A stretch of DNA of 64,000 nucleotides, taken from positions 806,001 through 870,000 of the forward strand of contig NW_015622547.1 of the NCBI RefSeq assembly GCF_000835495.1, given 5' to 3'. The notes below the pieces were generated by a model that did no database searches, had not been told where the DNA came from, and saw only the letters and a list, made by a program, of their open reading frames with translations. Shown piece by piece: positions 49,262 to 61,100 of this stretch. Source of the DNA: Cladophialophora immunda (Eukaryota > Ascomycota > Eurotiomycetes > Chaetothyriales > Herpotrichiellaceae). A program made the translations under genes and the position numbers. How positions within the stretch are numbered: the stretch's first letter is position 1; each line of letters starts with the position of its first letter.

Positions 49262-51603
49262 TCTCTGGAATGGTCTTGAGAGGAATTTTCTGATAGTTTC
49301 AGACAGAGACAGGGAGATTGGGAATGAATCCGGGTGTTGCTGAGGTGAAGGGAGAATGCCCAAAGGTGATATACAGCGATCCAAGTTGGTGAGTTGCTGT
49401 TGGATAGCGCTTACGTATGCCAAGCGCGGTCTATATGGACTCTTTCTGGTACATGTCTCAATGCTGGAATCTCGCATCGGCCTGGGCCTCACAGAGACGC
49501 GCACAAATCTGGCAATGTCTTATGCCTCCTTGCCTCGCCGCTCACTTGCTGGTGGCTAGACTTGGACGGAACGCAAAATCATACCCACAGGGGTCGAGCC
49601 CGGGCAACGCCTGTCGCAACCGCATTTTCCAATATCTTGCGCAGCCGGTGGACACATGGCCAGAAAGTTGAAACACACAAAACAGATATGGTTATCAGCG
49701 AAACGTGGTCAGGATATTGGGATTGCATCATGTCTCGCTGCGGTTCGGTCGCGCTCATGACGCGCTCAACGATATTTCTCCACATGCTTTGATCGTCGCG
49801 GGTGATGGGCAGTGGTCGCCGGGGGGATGTTGTGCGCATCTCAGCTGTTGACCACACCCGCACAGAGGCATGCCCATGGCAACCTCGACCGCAGAGCCGG
49901 GAGACGAGTGGAGAGGCTCTGTCTCGCGTTACCATGGCATCTCTGTTCGAGATTTGCATATCCAGCTCGTCATCGCCAGCCTCCGCACGTCCAGCGCAGT
50001 CTTCGATCGACACAAGAGCAGCATGTGTCGCCACGGCGACAAAAGGGCAATAAACTGGAATGGCGACATCAATATCTCACCTTTTTCAATCTCGAGCCGA
50101 TCCCGCGAAGAACGCGTCGTGAGCTGGGTGCGCGCGTTCCTGACCTGGTGGAAAGGCGCAAGCCACTGCGTGGGTGAAGCCGCACAGCGTAGGGCTTCCG
50201 AGATAAACAAGAAAGTATCACCTAGAGCTGCATCGGGCGCAAGGGGCAACGGTTTATGGATCTTGAGGCTGAACTCAGCAAGGCTGCGCGTGGGTCGTGG
50301 TAATTGGCCGCAAGGCTCCCTACAGCCATGAACCCAGCGTGGAAGCCTCGTGGAGCATATGGTCGTCGTCACGGATGGAGAACCGGAGGTCACTGATGAT
50401 TTTTCGCCCTCACCGAAGCTTACGCGTCGAGAATATAAATCCCGTCCGAGCCGTAGAAGGATGGGAGCCCCCCAAGGCCCAAGGCCCAGGAAGCTGGGGC
50501 GGGGACTGAAGTAGAAGATGCAATTTCCCCGGATGTAGCCTGACCCCATCCGGCTACGTAATGCAATCAAGCTGCTCCAGGCCGGCCAGTTGGAGGCGAC
50601 CTCGGCGCGGCGTGGACGTTGAAAAAAGTCAACAAAGGGGCAAGTCTCAGGGGAACTGGTGGAGATATTGCGGCCGGATTGGGACTAGCCCGGTCGACGG
50701 GGCTATCTCAACTTCGCTCGCCCTCGCCTGGTCCCCTTGGGTCCTCGCTGCCCTCCCAATTAGAGCACTGGGCTGAGCGTCCGAATGGGGCTACCCGACA
50801 TCATCTCACTCGTCCTCCCTCGCCGCTCTCCTGGCAACGGAGAAACGCAATCCTGTACAAACTCATGGGTGCTGGGGAGAAACCACCTCAACCACCTCGC
50901 TCGAGGGCTGTCAAAGCCCACCGCCAGGGTGTGTCTGAGCTGAGCTGGCCATCGCCTCGAGGGCCGCCCACGAGCACCAAGAATAACCTGACAAGGTCGA
51001 CAAGTCCAGAAAGAAGTGTCTCCCGCCAGCCAGCCCCAAGGCTGAGGCGCCAGGATCGCGCCCCTCCCCCTGCATGAAAATGCCACCTCCCTCCCTTTGT
51101 CGGCCTCTTTCGTCCCCCCAAGTCGAAAATGCTGGCGGCTCCACCTTCAGGCCATTGTTGGGCCAGACGCGGCCAACGACGACGGCGATCCAACGCCTCG
51201 ACAATCTGGGCAGGACAATGAGAGTGGACCCATGGGCCGGCATTGTTTGTTTCACATCCATGGCTTACGGTAGGTCATGGGGGCTGAACGATAGTCTATT
51301 CGAAAATGGATCTGCTATATTTCCCTCCCCCGAGTTTCTTTCTTCCTTCTTCCCTCTGTCGTTGGTTGATAACCTCCGTCGAGTATCCCAAAGAAGTCTG
51401 TGACTTTCATTGCGCTCTTTCGACACACGCTCTTTTTGTCCCCGGAGGATTCATCACGCTCTTTTATACCGATAGCACCATCCTACCCTCGACGCTCCTT
51501 TATACCGGCCGTTCTCGACCGCCCGCGCTCTTTATCTGTGCCCCCCGTTGACAAACACAAAATCGAAATCCTCGAACTTCACCCGCAAAGAAAATAACAC
51601 AAG
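49262..51603. other. Long intergenic region upstream of the secreted CAP-like gene
   Basis: About 2.3 kb with only doubtful open frames (largest 49929-50570 -). From 51310 the plus strand is strongly pyrimidine-rich, then carries repeated CGCTCTTT units and TTTATA elements, the promoter of the next gene. Confidence 0.45.
51413..51533 (+). repeat. Five CGCTC(C)TTT promoter repeats with TATA-like elements
   Basis: CGCTCTTT at 51413, 51428, 51457 and 51526 and CGCTCCTTT at 51493. The third and fourth run into TTTATACCG (51462 and 51499), possible TATA elements. They lie 70-190 bases before the ATG. Confidence 0.6.
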
Positions 51604-52475
51604 ATGCAGCTCGTCAAGACCGTCTCCGTCCTGGCCCTGGCCACCGGCGCCGTCGTCGCTATGCCCGCCAATGTCGAAAATGCTGGGCTTGCCAAACGTC
51701 AATGGTGGGGTGGAAACCGATTCTGGCAGCGTCCTAACCCGACCGCTGAGATCACGGTGACCGGTTATGCCCCCGAGCCAACTGGCGGATGGTACAGCGA
51801 GGCGCCGACCTCGACCACGACCTCGACCACGACCGCGGCTCCGACTACGTCCACGACCAGCGATGTCGTCGTCAGCGCGACCCCCGCCACCGACAGCAAC
51901 TTCGGTGGCTTCTACAACAGGCCCTCCCAGGACTTCACCCCGACCGAGGCACCTTCGACCCCTACCTCTGCCCCCGAAACACCGGCGTCGTCCGCGTCGG
52001 CTCCGGCGGCTACTTCCGCGAGCTCTGATTCTTCCCTGTACGACTACATGTCGGTGGTGTCGAAATGGCGCGCTGCGGGTGGCCTTCCTGCTCTCACCCA
52101 GGACAGCCAGCTCGAGGCCAATGCCATGAAGACCAGCACTGACAGCGTTGGTGGCCTGATCCATGAGTTGAACCCCGGCACCATGGCCCAGGTTCTCGCT
52201 CCTGGTACCCCCGACAACTTCGAGAGCGTCTACGTCGGTGGATGGCTTTGCGAGATCCCCACCCTACCCGGTCTGAACGGCATCTGCGCCACCGAAGCTC
52301 AAGGATGGGATCATTCCAACGGAGAGACAGGTCATGCCGAGATCCTTACATCGACAAGCTACTCGAAGATCGGTTGCGCCCTAGCCCTGTCAACCGGTGT
52401 CTGGGCGTGCGAGTACGTATCTCCGTTGCATTTTGTGGACGAGTGGAATGCTAACCAATGGGCAGCCTTGCATAG
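51604..52475 (+). CDS. Secreted CAP/SCP-like protein with Thr/Ser/Pro linker and Kex2-type site
   Basis: Exons 51604-52412 and 52466-52475 (intron 53 nt) give 272 aa. A signal peptide (MQLVKTVSVLALATGAVVA) is followed by a short propeptide ending in AKR before QWWGGNRFW, a Kex2-type site. Residues ~55-145 are a Thr/Ser/Pro/Ala linker likely to be O-glycosylated. Residues ~145-272 resemble a fungal CAP/PR-1-type domain: YMSVVSKWRAAGGLPALTQD, LIHELNPGTMAQVLAPG, GWLCEIPTL and GHAEILTSTSYSKIGCAL, with paired cysteines. The tiny last exon gives the natural end WACDLA. CAP proteins bind sterols or other ligands and act outside the cell. The assignment is by pattern only. Confidence 0.75.
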
Positions 52476-53719
52476 AGCGCCGTCACGTGCTCCCCGCACC
52501 ACTAATCACCTACTTCACTGGAGATCACGCCGATTTGATGGATTCAAGAGATGGGAGGATAGTCTGGTGGGAAAGGAAAAGATATCTATGCAAAGCTCGG
52601 GGGGAAACCAGGGCGAGGGAATTCCATGGAGACTTTGTAGCAGAGCCCGAGCTGGAAATATATATATGAACTTTTCGTTGCTTTTATTTCACTTTCTTGT
52701 CTCGCCTTCAACCACCTTTTTTGGGAAACGAAAACCAATGAGCACGACGAAGGGTTTAGTTGTTTTTTCTGTAGATAAAGCTTTAAAAATCCGACGTGCT
52801 CTGTTTTTAAGATCTGTGATTCTCCCATTCCAGCTTGAGTTGAAACCCGTTGCTCTTCATAAACACGGGCAGAGCTACATACGGGTACCGCGGGAGGACG
52901 ACCAGATATCTTTCACACCGTCGTGCTGGGGGCCACCAGGCGCGTAAACATACTGGGTGAGAATGCTGTCCAGTCTCTTTTGGGTGCCATTGGTCCATCA
53001 GCTGCCAGCGTGAGAACCTGCTACTTGGATACAGACCGCGCTTGTCATGATTGATGACACGAGTGACTGTCCCTCTTTCACCTGGCATATAAACCACCAC
53101 CGCTCATCCGACGCCGACGCCATCTCGAATCTGACCCCCGGGTCCATATCTCTACGAACTTGGAACCTCATCCCAGTCGAAGGAGCTACACCGTCGAGGA
53201 TGGCATTCTGAGCCAGCCCTCTCGTTCCCCGTGCTCGCGACGCGCATGTACTCGCTGCTGCCCCACCACCGCACGCAGCCATGGGGACCACTGTACGCGG
53301 GAAGCCAGGACAATATTAATCAATCCCCATCAGCTTCTCATTGACTGCGTCGCGTGGGCTCGGGTAATCTGTGACGCGGCCCACCTAGGATTCCGGAAGG
53401 GAAACACAGGGGGCTCGAGATTTTGAATTGCCTCTACCGGAACAACTGGGGACCGCCGAACTTTGTTGCGCTGACCGTGACCCCCCGAGCTTCGACGCGG
53501 TGCTGGGGATGCTACTGCCGCGGATGGAAAAACAAAACATCATCAACCAGGCTTCACTAGACATCGGCAAACACACGAACTCTGCGCGGGCCTTTCGCTT
53601 CTCTCGCAACTCTAGCAGAGCTTGACCAGCGACAACGGTTTCATTAGGGGGGGGAAGGAAGCATATCGCAGCATGATGAGGAAGAATTCGCCGCCGACCT
53701 TGCCGCAGTCCGTACGGTT
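52476..53719. other. Intergenic, secreted protein to dynamin relic
   Basis: About 1.2 kb. The 3' flank (52640-52800) is T-rich as in a 3' UTR. Nothing else recognised. Confidence 0.45.
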
Positions 53720-54365
53720 TACATGGTCAGGAGGCGGAATGACACCGTACAAAATGGTAGACCATCGGCGTGGGTACCACCTTTGGAATGCTCCGACGTG
53801 GCCCTGGACACCCTTGACCTCCCCACGGCGGTGGATGCAAAGCACGGCCTTGAGGTGCCGCCGATGGTCGCGTGTGGGGAGCAGTCCTCAGGCAAGAGCT
53901 CTACCTTGAAGGCCATTACGGGCACATCGCCCCCAAACAGACCCAGGTCTGGGCACGAGGTTTTCCCGCGGAAGTGATCACGAGCAGACGGGATGTCCAG
54001 GCCAGTCGATCCGAGGCAGAGAATAGAACGGCTTCGCGCTTTCGAGGTCGGGGGACTTTTGAGATCACGGCCGTCACGCACGCTTTTTGTCAGGCGTGCC
54101 AGAGAAGCCATGGCGCGGAACAAATGACTCTGCCTTTTCAGCCGGCGACGTGCTGGTCTGGGAAGGGAGTGCAATTCGGAGGGCACCGATCCCCCAATCT
54201 GATCGATCTTGCGGGCCTGGACGAAAACAGAGACGAGAGCAGCGGGGGTCCGTTCAAGACCTGCAAGACGCGGCCGACGTTGCCGCCATGCTCGACTCGT
54301 CGACTCGTATCTGGAGGAAGGACCAGACAATCGTCTTGGCCAATTTTTTTTTGGTCGGCTCGACG
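53720..54365 (+). pseudogene. Relic of a dynamin-family GTPase (N-terminal part, frameshifted)
   Basis: Pieces of a dynamin GTPase domain appear in order but in three frames. Frame 1 (53723-53977) has PPMVACGEQSSGKSSTLKAITG, the P-loop region (usual form GDQSSGKSS), then FPRK and a stop. A second frame continues SRRDVQASRSEAENR and later SPNLIDLAGLDEN (the DLPGL switch). A third frame has AFSAGDVL earlier, and then DLQDAADVAAMLDSS and DQTIVLANFF (usual TIILAVV). At least two frameshifts are needed; no NKxD motif, middle domain or GED follows. It is a dead N-terminal fragment, not an active gene. GC content is not lowered. Confidence 0.7.
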
Positions 54366-56319
54366 CACCTCCGCGACCCAGAGAGAACTTTTGAATGTTG
54401 CGTGTCGCTTCGACTCGCTCAGTTCGTGGAACTGTGCGGATGTCTTTGCGCCGTCTTGCGATGGGAGGTCCCCATATCACGGAGAAGGACATGGCCGCGT
54501 TCGTTCAGTGACGGTCTGCCTATGACGCTGGGCGAGCCGATCGCGAATGCACCCCTTCTCCGGGGGAAAAGAACCCAACCTTCCATCCTATCCCCGCGTG
54601 GATCCTGTAGCTCATCGATGTCTTCTATCAAGGGAGTCCACGTCGTCGTCCCAGACTCGGCTTTGCCTTGCCTTGCCCTGCCCTGCTCTGCTGCGTCCGT
54701 GGTGCCACGGTTCCCAGAGCATTTTCCAGGTACGTCACTCCAGCGTGGGAAGGGTTCCGCGAAAGAAGCGAGCCAGGCCGGAGCAGACCGTCGGCACGAC
54801 ACGGGGATGCAAGGGTACTGGGCAAGGAGACGGCAGATACTTTCTATACCATATCCTTCGGACCCACAATGCAGTATGATACCAAGTGGACGAGCTTCCG
54901 ATGTAATAATGTCCCTCCACGCCCTCCCCTAAGGGGCAAGGGAGCAGCCCCAGAGAATGCTGGAGGCACGGCGGGTCGATTCTTCCTTCACGAAAATGAG
55001 AGCCAAGGAACGAGGTCCCGACCCGCGCCATCGACAATGACGAACAAAATCTATTGTAGAAGTAATACAACACAAGGGAGATCTCAAAGGAAAGAGGAAA
55101 ACACAGTTCCCAAACAGTCTTGCTCGACAGACAACCCCGTGTGCAGAAGAGGATACAAGTTGCCACGGTCCAACTCACCTCTAGGCAACCAACGCCTGAT
55201 GCTGAGGTCCCCCCCTCTCCACTGAAATTGCATACCACCGAAAAGATGAAAAGGACCTCCTCACCACACTGATGCTACCAGCATGGTCATGAGTCACCGA
55301 CCTCTTCTGGATTGGAGATCGCACTGTGGACATGTTGAAAATGGAACAGATGGAGGAGGAGAAAGTGAGGTGATAGGTGATGGTTCGCCGAGATGAACGG
55401 TCAAGACGCGACAAGCCGTCCTTATATGACGCCGTCGTCCTGAGGGAAAAGGGGATGCTGCTCTTCCCAGGCGAAACATTGCGACCACCATCCTCACTTT
55501 CGCGGGCTTAGAGCACTGCCTGGGCCATGAGACAGGAGGCAACTGTTGGATGAAGAACATTACGTTCCCTCGATACCACGCCCGCGGCCTCGATGTCGTC
55601 CAAGTGTGGATATCGACTGAGCTGCGCCACGTAGGCTCTTTGTTCAGAGTCGGGCAGGATCTCAAGGGGCGGTTCTCGGCGTTTCCAGTAATCACACTGT
55701 GCTCAGTCGCGGTCCCGCTTGTGGATTTGGAATACTGAGACTGATATAGGGGCTTGAGACGAGCTGAGCTGAAGAGAGAGAAGTTCTCAAGACATCTTGC
55801 CTCTTGGAAGGGGGAAGGTGGTTGCAGGAGACACGCTCCCTCAAGGATATGGGTTGGGACGTTGATCTCTGAACTGGCTCGCACGATGGAAAACCTCTGA
55901 AGTCGAGCTGGAAGATGCATATGGCCCTGGAATGCACGTTCCGTTCGCTGGAACACTGCCGCACCCTTCCTCAAGCCGGTGAGTCAGGCGAGGCCAGCTC
56001 CAACGCAGCTCGCAGAAGATGTCGCTCTCGAGCTTGGGCATGTCTTGGGTGCGTGGCCCGAGAAGCAAGCCTCGTGATGCAACCGACCGTCATTATTGAA
56101 AGTTGGGCAGCGATCGATCTACTTACCCTCTCACGCCAACGTCAGGAATGCATCGCCTGGACAACCGCCGCGCCCTTCTCGCATTGTACAGCTGCTTGAA
56201 TCCCAACTCTTGCTTTGCTGTGTGCTTGCCCTCCTATTTTGCAGGTCAAAAAAAGAAATACACAAAGGGAAAAAAGAAAGAAAAGTGAACAAAAGCAAAC
56301 GACTCGACTGTCTCCAATC
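54366..56319. other. Intergenic, no gene recognised
   Basis: About 1.95 kb. A pentanucleotide-like CCTTG/CCCTG run lies at 54663-54692. A 226-aa open frame at 55294-55974 (-) has no recognisable domain and a low-complexity composition; I do not call it. The last 100 bases are an A-rich leader of the next gene. Confidence 0.4.
54663..54692. repeat. CCTTG-type short tandem repeat
   Basis: Imperfect CCTTG/CCCTG/CTCTG units, about six copies. Confidence 0.6.
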
Positions 56320-58188
56320 ATGGTGAGGCGCGGTCGAGAACTGGAAAGACTCAAGAAGCAATATTGCACCGACAAAGACGCAAAGCAGCAAGAGGAGTCG
56401 GACTTTGACCACTTGAACGGCGACAATGATGCGTCCCCTTCCTCCGTCCATCAACCCGACTCTCCCACTGTCGTCGAACCTGGGCCCAAGTTGCCTCGCC
56501 TCCCTGCCTTGAACCCCCGCGTTGATAGAGTCGAAGAAGCGCCCATCTCACGTCGTCCAGCCGCCAATTCCGACCCCGCAGGCGAGTCTGCAATTCCATC
56601 GATGCCAGTGCGGCCACGCGAGACGACCCTCTGCAGCGGCCAGGACTTTGATTGCAACACCGGACCGCCCACATCGGACGAGCTCCCAGAGACAAGCGTA
56701 GGAAGTGCCACTCAACGACCACAAGCACACACACCAGTGAGAAGACGCTCGTCACGAGTGCAACTTGCTCGCCAGCTCTACGCTGGGGCTCTAGAAGCCG
56801 ACGGGAGACGGCCCGCACACATGACAATCCCATCAACTGTCCGGGAAGAAGCCGACCACTTCAATGTCAAGTCCTTCCTTGAGCAGTGTATGACCCTGCT
56901 TGGTCGAATGATCAACATTCCCCTCATAGCCGTGGAAAACATCGTCGGAAGCAAACTTTTCGTACCGTTGCTGATGCTTGCTGTGATGCTGGGGTGGGTC
57001 TGGTACTTCTTCTCACGCCTCGAGACCGGAATATGGGCTTTTGGGAGTACCGTGGGCAGTGTCTGCAGTGGTGGTTTAGGCGGCCTCCAATTCGTGGTGA
57101 AGCATACCTCCAAGCTCGGCAACGCCCTCCATCGGACTTTCACTCTGGTCAAGCAGTCGAGACCGCCCGTCGTCGACGGCACCAACACGACAGCTGGTAA
57201 CGAGAACACTGGACTGTCCACATATGTAAGCATCCTGTGCACGACCTCTCTGGTTGGGTGGTTGGCGACCTTACTGCATGTTCAGTGCACGCCAACAATA
57301 GACTGGGATCGATCCCACCTCTTTGGGGCGCTCAACAACACATCGTTCGAGTTGGATCACTGGGCTGGCATATCGGTGGTCCTCGCTCCATACGTCAACA
57401 CCTGTCAGCTGGCTCCCATCTCGCTCGACACACAACACAAGATGATCGAGTACAGCCAGGTCTCCTTCAAAGACAAGGACTTGCTTTTAGGCCACATGTG
57501 GCAATACCGTGGAGACCTCTACAGCAGCGGTCGTTGTCTGCATAAGATCACCCTCACAACAGACACTCTGATCAAAGTTATGGTATACAATCTCCGCGAT
57601 GTCAATGAAGCCTTGCAGGCCACTCCACAGATGGACTTTGGTTGGTGGAGGCCCTCCAAGAAGAAGGCCAGCTATGTCATAGGAGCCATAGAGGAACTCC
57701 TGGAGACAATGGAAATAGAGATGACGGACCTTATCAAGCAGATCGGCCAGTGCACGTTGGTCCTTGGTAATGCTACCCATGAGGGCGAAAGGTTCCAACG
57801 CCTGATCCGCAAGGGACACAAAGAAGTCAACGACCGCATCAGCGAGAAGCGAGGCCTATTTCGCAAACCTGATGTCGCCCTGTCCGAGATGGGCCAGTAC
57901 CTCTCGACCGCTTTGGAGCTTCCCACCGGACAGATCCTGCAGATGCTCCAACATGCAGTGGTCAGGCTGGATCGACACCGAGACGATGTTTCACAAGCCA
58001 AAAAGACAATCCACCTCGCACACGAACTGTCTCGTCGAACTGGGATGGGCCAGCTACTCGCCTTGATGCAAGACTCTTTTGCCAGTCTGAGCAATGTTCG
58101 CGGTAGACTTGCCCTTGCTCGAGGACAGCAACAGCAGGAATTCGAGAAACAGGCGGCTGAGGGTCTGTTCAAATCTCCGCTGATTTGA
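56320..58188 (+). CDS. Unrecognised membrane protein with coiled-coil C-terminus
   Basis: An open frame of 622 aa from the ATG at 56320 (MVRRGRELERLKKQ); the frame is open upstream to 56215, but that stretch reads as leader. The family is not recognised. Residues 1-190 are Pro/Ser/Arg-rich and probably disordered. A membrane helix lies near 212-231 (LFVPLLMLAVMLGWVWYFF), followed by a Gly-rich segment. The C-terminal ~300 residues are helical with several heptad-like stretches (IEELLETMEIEMTDLIKQI, RQRLIRKGHKE-like FQRLIRKGHKEVNDRI, LDRHRDDVSQAKKTIHLAHE). A possible 60-nt intron at 57226-57285 keeps the frame either way. Possibly a nuclear-envelope or ER membrane protein; this is only inferred from shape. 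Confidence 0.7.
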   Translation: MVRRGRELERLKKQYCTDKDAKQQEESDFDHLNGDNDASPSSVHQPDSPTVVEPGPKLPRLPALNPRVDRVEEAPISRRPAANSDPAGESAIPSMPVRPRETTLCSGQDFDCNTGPPTSDELPETSVGSATQRPQAHTPVRRRSSRVQLARQLYAGALEADGRRPAHMTIPSTVREEADHFNVKSFLEQCMTLLGRMINIPLIAVENIVGSKLFVPLLMLAVMLGWVWYFFSRLETGIWAFGSTVGSVCSGGLGGLQFVVKHTSKLGNALHRTFTLVKQSRPPVVDGTNTTAGNENTGLSTYVSILCTTSLVGWLATLLHVQCTPTIDWDRSHLFGALNNTSFELDHWAGISVVLAPYVNTCQLAPISLDTQHKMIEYSQVSFKDKDLLLGHMWQYRGDLYSSGRCLHKITLTTDTLIKVMVYNLRDVNEALQATPQMDFGWWRPSKKKASYVIGAIEELLETMEIEMTDLIKQIGQCTLVLGNATHEGERFQRLIRKGHKEVNDRISEKRGLFRKPDVALSEMGQYLSTALELPTGQILQMLQHAVVRLDRHRDDVSQAKKTIHLAHELSRRTGMGQLLALMQDSFASLSNVRGRLALARGQQQQEFEKQAAEGLFKSPLI

Positions 58189-61100
58189 AGGTGCCGGGTC
58201 GATCTCGTGGAGGCTTTGTGGAAGAGAGGTGTACTGTGTTTGAATCAATCGCCAACGTAAGGAAGCCTCCTGGGAGCTTGACGGTGCAGGCATGAGCCCT
58301 ATTGTCCGCCATACGAAGCCGATACGGCGCTTTCCTGCTCGACAAAACTGCTCATGACAATTTGCTTTCACTCCGTCACCTGTTCTTCCGGTATTATTTG
58401 TTTTCTATCAGGGGAAACTAAAGGGCGTCGCTCCTTGTATGTCTCGTTTGGATTAGTGATCGAAAATCGTGGATTTCTAGCGAGAGAGATCAGAATAGAG
58501 TCAGTCATTGGATATGGCTCCATTTCCTTGCCACGTGGACTTTTTGTGAAGTTTGGATAGATCAAACTTGAATGATTTCTCTTCCGGAGGGCACGAGAGC
58601 ATCGAATTCTGCATGGGTGCAAAAATGCGTCGATTCTCTGCCCGTGGTGGTTTCTCGTGGTCTGAAATCCATCCATTCTGAATCCCACCAGCTGGGTTCA
58701 AACCACAGACTTTGGATCAAGTCGGCCCCAAGCTCCATCCGCGCCCTGAAAGACTCAGAAGGAGACCTCTCGCCGCCCGCCAACAACCGCACGGGAAGGA
58801 AGATGTCTCAGGTGGCTGTGAGTCTACCAGGAAATACGGCCTGGTATCCCTGCAGAAGTCGCAGATTGCAGACCGTGGACTTGGGGGGGACAATGTTTCT
58901 CCTGATGGCTTGGAAGAAGAGATTGCGCTCTCGCAATATGTGTGCGCCTGGATCGACTGGCCTGGCGGTGAGTGGCGACCGCGACTCAATGGTGGTGACT
59001 GTTTGAGTCGCCCGACATTACACGGGCGAGGCCGCCGACTCATCTCTCCAGGCCCCCTTTCATATAAAGTAATCTCGCATGGTGACCGAGGGACGCGCCT
59101 GCTTAGATGTTGTCGGGGGAAGCTGACGGTTCCTGGCAGCGATAAAGGTCGTGCTGCGATGACCAGTTGGGGGGGGGCCATTGGTCGACACCACTTTGGC
59201 GGCTTGAGGCCGTAGCGCTGTGGTCGAAGCTAAAGAACTCATATTAGTGAGATCGAGGGCGGTGGCCACCCGAGACAGGAATTAAGAAATGTTATGTATG
59301 TTTCGTGTTAAGCAGGTTTGTCTGATACTGGATTTACATATCGACTCAATAGTGGTGCTCCGTATCTCCCCTATTTGTGACGCCCAACAGGGATTAATAA
59401 CACGTGCCCAGGTGGCTTTAAGACCAGTGCCAAGGCGCCAGCCGATGCGGTTCGAGTTGAGCTTTGCTTGCGACCGCCTTGCAAGCGAGCCTTTGAGGAA
59501 GCCGGATGTGCCAAAGTCGGGTTCGAGGAGGAGTCCCCCAACAGTCTGGTTGATCAGGCCAGACTGTCGAGGCGCATAGCTGATCAGGCCATTTCTCCCC
59601 TATTCTATGCTTCGCATCGCAAGCATTCTTCGGCAAGCCGTTTCCCCGTCATGAAAAGGACTGCTGGCATTTCCAGCCCTCTAAGCGCCTTCGTGACCAT
59701 TTCCACCCGCTCACAAGCCTCTAGTTCTGAGACACCACCTCCATTTCCATCATTTCCACCAACTCGCACCAATTGCACGCTCTGGCCCAGCATCCTCCAC
59801 ACATATCGCTGTATTCATCGTATTCGTTGTTAAGCGGGGGCCACGAGGTGAGTGTTCGAAGAGTCTCGTCACGCTCTGCCCATGGCAACCCACGGGAAGT
59901 AAGGGTCCAGTCCTTTCCACTGCCATAGAGAGACTGGGCAGAGAAGGAGTATGAATCGTACAAGTATGTGCTAGTCATGCCTTGTTGGTCAGTCTCGTTC
60001 GTGGGTCTTTGCCGTATTAAACGTGCGTGGTTGCAAAATTGTGATCGTGAGTGGTAGGTCAGCTGTACATGAGGGCCGTCGATGCGGACCGAGTCGATCT
60101 CGCACCACGCGAGCTTGCGAAGTCGTATGGGATGTCGACACTCGCTGGAGTGCAGACAATTTCTGGGAGTACTTCCCAGTCCGGATGCGGCTTGATCGAG
60201 GAGAGTTCTCTTAGCTTCATTCAGAAAAAAGGTTCAAGCTGAGAATCCTGGTTTGTTGTAGCACTTTCGTGTCGGAGGGGATGCTGAAGAGTGTCAAATA
60301 TCACAAAGGCTTCGAAGGCGAGTTGTTTGACTTTTGATGACTCCAGTGCTCGAGGACAGATGCTCAGGTCTTCTGTGCAAAATCTTGTTTGCGGGCCAGG
60401 ACGCATATCGGCATGTACTTCGACCATAGCGGATATCGTGGTTCGATGAGTGACCCCCCCAAGCTTCTGCTAGAAAAGAAGTGACAAACATATAAGGTTG
60501 AACCATAATTCAGTTAGGGCATCTCGAGCGTTGATGTCAATAATCACGGTCTCCTGTTCTTGTGATCCGAGCTTTGAGACTGGGCTGCGCGCGGTAGATT
60601 CCTCTACACCCAGTCCCTCGGCGCCAAATCATAATACCAGGGCTGTACCGCTAATGACGACTCGTGATCCAGAAAGAAATATTGTGATGGCCATGGGGAT
60701 TGTGTCTCAAAAAGGGTTTCTGCATGAAGGTGCGTAGTGGCTGATATCAGCCTCCGTGTCCACGGAGAGTTCTGCAGCGGCCGTGCTCGTGGGACAAGGC
60801 GGCGATATGACAGTGCATGTGAAAATGTTTAACAACGCTTGTGCTTTCTCAGGTGTGGGCGATTTGTCTGCTGGGAGCACTGAGCCTATAGTGGCGAGAA
60901 CCTTGTGATGAAGATAAGAGAATTGACCCAGCCCACGTGTAGTGTTTGTTGAAGTCCAGGAGGTGCAGCAAGAGCGAAAGTAGAGAATAATAACTCGCCG
61001 AGCACGGCGTCAATCAAGTTGTAAGCCAGATCAGGGGTTACATTGACAGACAAAGCAATGTCTCATGGTCTTTGGGCTGTGCTATTGTGAACAACTTGAC

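Noticed and set aside
49929..50570. 213-aa minus-strand open frame
   Set aside because: No recognisable family, and the plus strand also has overlapping frames of similar length.
55294..55974. 226-aa minus-strand open frame
   Set aside because: No domain, low-complexity composition, no clear promoter or introns; could be chance in GC-rich DNA.
58680..58720. T-loop-like GGTTCAAACC as part of a tRNA
   Set aside because: No matching acceptor, D or anticodon stem around it.
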